Source of the DNA: Hyphomicrobiales bacterium
GTDB taxonomy: Bacteria; Pseudomonadota; Alphaproteobacteria; Rhizobiales; Aestuariivirgaceae
Assembly: GCA_027030295.1 (NCBI GenBank)
Contig: JALVFB010000134.1
Location: 1 to 8,849 of the forward strand
Direction of reading: 5' to 3'
Length of the DNA stretch: 8,849 nt
Below are positions 6,468 through 8,849 of the stretch, piece after piece; the first letter of the stretch is position 1; each line of letters begins with the position of its first letter. A program made the translations under genes and the position numbers. The notes beneath the pieces are model-generated. The model ran no database searches. It saw nothing but the letters and a program-made list of their open reading frames with translations, and was not told where the DNA came from.

Positions 6468-6556
6468 CGCGCCCCCACCCAACCCCCAAATTATGAAAAA
6501 CAAGGGCCTGAGGGGCGCGGGTCGGTTTCACCGGTCAACCTTTGCGCAGATTGGTA

Positions 6557-6997
6557 TCAGAACCGCTTCAGGCACATCGGCCTGCCCCGCTTGGCGCAGG
6601 AAATATCCGAGCACATGGCCTCGCCGCCCGGCTTCGTCCGCTGGCAGATGTTGCAGCCATCCGTCCAGGCCTTGCAGCCGGCATCCCCGGCCGGGTCTTC
6701 CTGCTTGCCGCCACAGCCGGATGTGGGCACCCGGCGCCCTTCGTTGCCGCGGCAGGCGCCGGCGTGCGCCACGCCCCAACCCGCCGCCCTGGCAAAGCAG
6801 GCGTTGGAAAAGGTCCGGTATGTTTTCGGGCACGGGGGAATCAGACAAGGCGCGACGCGCGCGGCGCACACCGGCGCATATTCCTGCGTGCAGGCGATCA
6901 TGCGCTTGCCGGCATTGACCAGTTTGCCGGCCAGCGCCGCATTGCCGCCCACCGCCATGACGACCGTCGCCAGCAAAATGGCAAGGCGCTTCATCAT
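6557..6997 (-). CDS. Small exported Cys-rich protein with Kazal-like protease-inhibitor domain
   Basis: A protein of up to 146 aa with a signal peptide (MMKRLAILLATVVMAVGGNA, cleavage near ALA at 21-23) and 13 cysteines in the mature part. Residues 36-82 look like a Kazal-type domain: CTQEYAPVC (36-44), KTYRTFSNACFA (58-69) and AHAGAC (77-82), the bacterial C..EY.PVC...TY.NAC.A...G...C pattern. A small extra Cys pair, CLIPPC (51-56), is inserted. The second half (95-142) forms another Cys module: CKAWTDGCNICQ (108-119), C129, C134 and C142. Kazal domains inhibit serine proteases, so a role in the periplasm or outside the cell is inferred from the fold only. GGGAG (7006-7002) lies 4 nt before the first ATG and 7 nt before the second (6994), so Met2 may be the true start. 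The gene is divergent from tldD, converges on the ialB-like gene, and is bracketed by 35-bp direct repeats. Confidence 0.72.
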   Translation of the reverse strand: MMKRLAILLATVVMAVGGNAALAGKLVNAGKRMIACTQEYAPVCAARVAPCLIPPCPKTYRTFSNACFARAAGWGVAHAGACRGNEGRRVPTSGCGGKQEDPAGDAGCKAWTDGCNICQRTKPGGEAMCSDISCAKRGRPMCLKRF

Positions 6998-7118
6998 CCA
7001 GCTCCCGAATCATACCAAGATACATAAAGGACCACCCACCGCCCGGAATGGCCATTGTGTTACCATGCACTTGTGGCCATATTGCGAAACGCCGGCAAAT
7101 TCATCCTCTGGAGCGATC
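6998..7118. promoter_or_regulatory. Divergent gap between Kazal-like gene and tldD
   Basis: This 121-bp gap contains the right repeat copy (7010-7044) and a candidate tldD promoter: TTGTGT (7055-7060), a 17-bp spacer and CATATT (7078-7083), about 35 nt before ATG 7119. GGAG (7110-7113) is the tldD ribosome binding site, with 5-nt spacing. The promoter match is modest. Confidence 0.35.
7010..7044 (+). repeat. 35-bp direct repeat, right copy
   Basis: The second full copy of the repeat at 6433-6467, differing at one base (G 7030). It lies in the divergent gap between the Kazal-like gene and tldD, 12 bp upstream of the Kazal-like start. On the minus strand it therefore sits in that gene's promoter or leader, where TATGAT (complement of 7009-7014) appears just before the ribosome binding site. 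Confidence 0.9.
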
Positions 7119-8549
7119 ATGAGCAACAATCACGATCCGCGACTGATTTTCGACGCCACGGGGCTGGATCGCGAGGCGGCGGCGCGCATCACGGCGAAAG
7201 CGCTCGCGGGCTGTGACGACGGCGAGCTGTTCCTGGAACTGTCGCGTTCCGAATCGCTGCGCTGGGACGACGGCCGGCTGAAGTCCGCCTCTTTCGACGA
7301 ACGCGCCGGTTTCGGCCTGCGCGCGGTGGCGGAGGAACGCACCGGCTTCGCCCATTCCTCGGAAGTGAGCGAGGCGGCGCTGAAACGCGCGGCGGAAACG
7401 GTGCGCGCGGTGCGTTCCGGATACGAGGGCGCGCTGGCGCAAGCGCCGCGCGGCACCAATCACGCGCTCTACCCGGCGGACGATCCCACCGGCCAGATCC
7501 CCTTCGCCGAAAAGGTGAGGCTGCTGGAGGCGGTGGACGCCTTCGCCCGCTCGCTCGATGACAAGGTGCGGCAGGTGTCCGTGGCCTTTCACTCTTCCTG
7601 GCAGGCGGTGGCCATCGTCTGCGCGGACGGGGAGGTGCGCACGGACTTTCGCCCGCTGGTGCGCTTCGACGTTTCCATCATCACCGAAGACGGCGAGAGG
7701 CGCGGCAATGGCTTTCATGGCTACGGCGGGCGCGAGCATCCGGCGGGCTATCTGGTGGAAGAGCGCTGGAAGGCGGCGGTGGAGGAGGCGCTGCGCCAGT
7801 CGCTGGTGTCGCTGGAGGCGATTCCGGCGCCGGCGGGCGAGATGGACGTGGTGCTCGGCCCCGGCTGGCCGGGCATTCTGCTGCATGAGGCCGTGGGGCA
7901 TGGGCTGGAAGGCGATTTCAACCGCAAGGGCACGTCCGCCTTCGCCGGGCTGATCGGCCAGCGGGTGGCGGCGCCGGGCGTCACCGTCATCGACGATGGC
8001 TCCATTCCGGGGCGGCGCGGCTCGCTGACCATCGACGACGAGGGCACGCCCACCGGCCCCACCGTGCTCATCGAGGACGGCGTGTTGAAGGGCTACATGC
8101 AGGACAGGATGAACGCGCGGCTCATGGGCATGGCCCCCACCGGCAACGGCCGGCGCGAATCCCACGCCCACGCGCCTTTGCCGCGCATGACCAACACCTT
8201 CATGCAGGCCGGCCCGCACGACCCGGAGGAGATCATCCGCTCGGTGAAGAAGGGGCTTTATGCCGTCTCCTTCGGCGGCGGGCAGGTGGACATCACCTCG
8301 GGCAATTTCGTCTTCACCTGCACCGAGGCCTATCTCATAGAAAACGGCAAGGTCACCGCGCCGGTGAAGGACGCCACGATCATCGGCAACGGCAAGGACG
8401 CGCTCAACCGCGTGCGCATGGTCGGCAACGACCTGAAGCTGGATGATGGCATCGGCACCTGCGGCAAGGCCGGTCAGGGCGTGCCCGTGGGCGTCGGCCA
8501 GCCCACGGTGCGGCTGGACGCGCTCACCGTCGGCGGCACGGCGGGCTGA
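7119..8549 (+). CDS. tldD: Metalloprotease TldD
   Basis: A 476-aa protein, the normal TldD length. The start at ATG 7119 has GGAG 5 nt upstream; the frame is open far upstream but that extension crosses the ialB-like and Kazal-like genes. The N-terminal domain shows SLRWDDGRLKSASFDERAGFG (46-66). The catalytic region has the HExxxH zinc motif as HEAVGHGLEGDF (H256, E257, H261), followed by KGTSAFAGLIGQRVA (270-284) and the DDGSIPGRRGS turn (292-302). The conserved third-ligand segment is SGNFVFTCTEAYLIENGK (394-411, C401). TldD forms a heterodimer with TldE (PmbA) in the cytoplasm and cuts unstructured peptides, including microcin B17 precursor and CcdA. No tldE/pmbA lies in the window; in many genomes it is unlinked. 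The next gene downstream is a probable coxB, an arrangement common in alphaproteobacteria. Confidence 0.96.
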   Translation: MSNNHDPRLIFDATGLDREAAARITAKALAGCDDGELFLELSRSESLRWDDGRLKSASFDERAGFGLRAVAEERTGFAHSSEVSEAALKRAAETVRAVRSGYEGALAQAPRGTNHALYPADDPTGQIPFAEKVRLLEAVDAFARSLDDKVRQVSVAFHSSWQAVAIVCADGEVRTDFRPLVRFDVSIITEDGERRGNGFHGYGGREHPAGYLVEERWKAAVEEALRQSLVSLEAIPAPAGEMDVVLGPGWPGILLHEAVGHGLEGDFNRKGTSAFAGLIGQRVAAPGVTVIDDGSIPGRRGSLTIDDEGTPTGPTVLIEDGVLKGYMQDRMNARLMGMAPTGNGRRESHAHAPLPRMTNTFMQAGPHDPEEIIRSVKKGLYAVSFGGGQVDITSGNFVFTCTEAYLIENGKVTAPVKDATIIGNGKDALNRVRMVGNDLKLDDGIGTCGKAGQGVPVGVGQPTVRLDALTVGGTAG

Positions 8550-8642
8550 ACGACGAGTGTTACCGGAAAATTTTCCACCTGATTGTGTAAAAAGCGCACC
8601 TCGGGGGCTGGCGTCCGATGCATCCGTCGGTATGATGAGGCC
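8550..8642 (+). promoter_or_regulatory. tldD-coxB intergenic region with a 12-bp palindrome and a promoter candidate
   Basis: The gap holds a perfect palindrome, GGAAAATTTTCC, at 8565-8576, 15 bp after the tldD stop. A -10-like TATGAT (8631-8636, five of six) ends 6 bp before the ATG at 8643; its -35 is poor. If used, it would give an almost leaderless transcript. There is no well-spaced Shine-Dalgarno sequence before 8643. No terminator with a T-run is seen after tldD. Confidence 0.35.
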
Positions 8643-8849
8643 ATGAGTCTGGGGGTAACAGAAGAACACCGGGCAAGATCCAGGATGCGCTGGCGCCATT
8701 CCCGGTGGGGCAAGTGGTTCGTGTTTCGGATACAGGGCAATGAACTCCCTGCGCCGCGTTGGCAGGCGCTGATGATGCTGGTGGCGGGCCTGTGGCTGGC
8801 ACTGTGGCTGTTGCTTCCGATCACCCCGGCCGGCGCCCAGGAACCGCCG
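8643..8849 (+). CDS. coxB: Probable cytochrome c oxidase subunit II (CoxB), N-terminal 69 residues only
   Basis: The frame is open from ATG 8643 to the window edge. The basic N-terminus (residues 9-29, many Arg, with WRHSRWGKWFVFR) is followed by a hydrophobic signal segment, MMLVAGLWLALWLLLPITP (44-62), and an Ala-rich cleavage-like site at AGAQ. This suits an exported or membrane protein such as CoxB, whose CuA domain faces the periplasm. The identity rests mainly on position after tldD, the usual place of the cox operon in many alphaproteobacteria, and is weakly supported by a Sco CuA-assembly gene in the same window. No CuA ligands are in view. The start is uncertain: GAGG is only 2 nt before 8643. 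Met44 (8772) would leave a signal peptide without a basic n-region, preceded by a 10-codon ORF (8739-8771) whose TGA overlaps nothing but abuts that ATG. Confidence 0.5.
   Translation, partial: MSLGVTEEHRARSRMRWRHSRWGKWFVFRIQGNELPAPRWQALMMLVAGLWLALWLLLPITPAGAQEPP

Larger units (their letters stand above)
6400..6556. other. Intergenic region between ialB-like and Kazal-like genes
   Basis: Apart from the repeat copies at 6410-6467, this 157-bp gap between two convergent genes holds a C-run-rich stretch (6455-6488) and a short CGGT/ACCG dyad near 6523-6533 with no T-run. No convincing terminator or gene is seen. A stray ATTGGTAT at 6550-6557, by the Kazal-like stop codon, resembles the reverse complement of the repeat's opening bases but is too short to call a copy. 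Confidence 0.4.

Noticed and set aside
6542..7027. Plus-strand open frames across the Kazal-like gene
   Set aside because: They lack signal sequences or domains, while the minus strand shows a signal peptide and a coherent Cys pattern.
6410..7044. The TCATACCAAG repeats as a CRISPR array
   Set aside because: There are only two full copies, 577 bp apart with a gene between them, no regular spacers and no cas genes.
5970..7118. N-terminal extension of the tldD frame by more than 380 codons
   Set aside because: It crosses the ialB-like and Kazal-like genes in wrong frames. ATG 7119 has a good ribosome binding site and gives the standard TldD length.
6557..7118. Protease/inhibitor toxin-antitoxin-like pair (TldD with Kazal-like protein)
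   Set aside because: TldD is a cytoplasmic metalloprotease and the Kazal-like protein is exported and expected to act on serine proteases, so adjacency alone does not support pairing.
7101..8699. A 532-codon minus-strand open frame opposite tldD
   Set aside because: It is His/Arg/Ala-rich with no recognisable domain and lies antisense to an unmistakable TldD; a typical shadow frame in GC-rich DNA.

Overview
The window is GC-rich, tightly packed chromosomal DNA, most likely from an alphaproteobacterium. Three observations point there: a RegB/ActS/PrrB-type redox sensor kinase divergent from a Sco/SenC copper protein, an invasion-associated-locus-B (IalB) family protein, and a tldD gene followed by what looks like the start of coxB (cytochrome c oxidase subunit II). 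The species cannot be named from the sequence.

Layout. (1) Positions 1-482 hold the 3' end of a CCG-domain Fe-S protein resembling glycolate oxidase subunit GlcF. (2) An AT-rich control region (483-604) precedes an exported TlpA/ResA-like thioredoxin (605-1180), which ends in a strong intrinsic terminator (1190-1238). (3) On the minus strand, a regB-like kinase (3221-1761) overlaps a RimI-like GNAT acetyltransferase (1774-1250) by 14 bp, so the two look translationally coupled. (4) A Sco/SenC-like gene (3401-4060, plus) is divergent from regB and converges on a MATE transporter (5491-4073, minus) with only 12 bp between their stops. (5) An IalB-family exported protein (5710-6399, plus) follows. 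(6) A small exported Kazal-like Cys-rich protein (6997-6557, minus) is bracketed by two same-orientation copies of a 35-bp repeat. (7) tldD (7119-8549, plus) is followed by the first 69 codons of a probable coxB (8643 to the window edge).

Functional themes. Several genes concern respiration and redox control outside the cytoplasm: the membrane kinase carries the RegB quinone-site motif and the conserved redox Cys, the Sco protein is a cytochrome oxidase CuA assembly factor, a TlpA-like thioredoxin is exported, and a probable CuA subunit gene sits at the right edge. A regB/sco divergent pair is normally accompanied by the response regulator regA. Here regA is absent from the window, and the slots after regB and sco hold an acetyltransferase and a transporter.

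The least ordinary part is 6400-7118. The Kazal-like gene sits between 35-bp direct repeats (34 of 35 identical, 577 bp apart), with a third partial copy abutting the left one. This looks like an inserted gene or a dispersed repeat family. No RNA gene, CRISPR array, insertion sequence or prophage is visible. Every unannotated gap over 100 bp is described in the feature list; none exceeds 300 bp.
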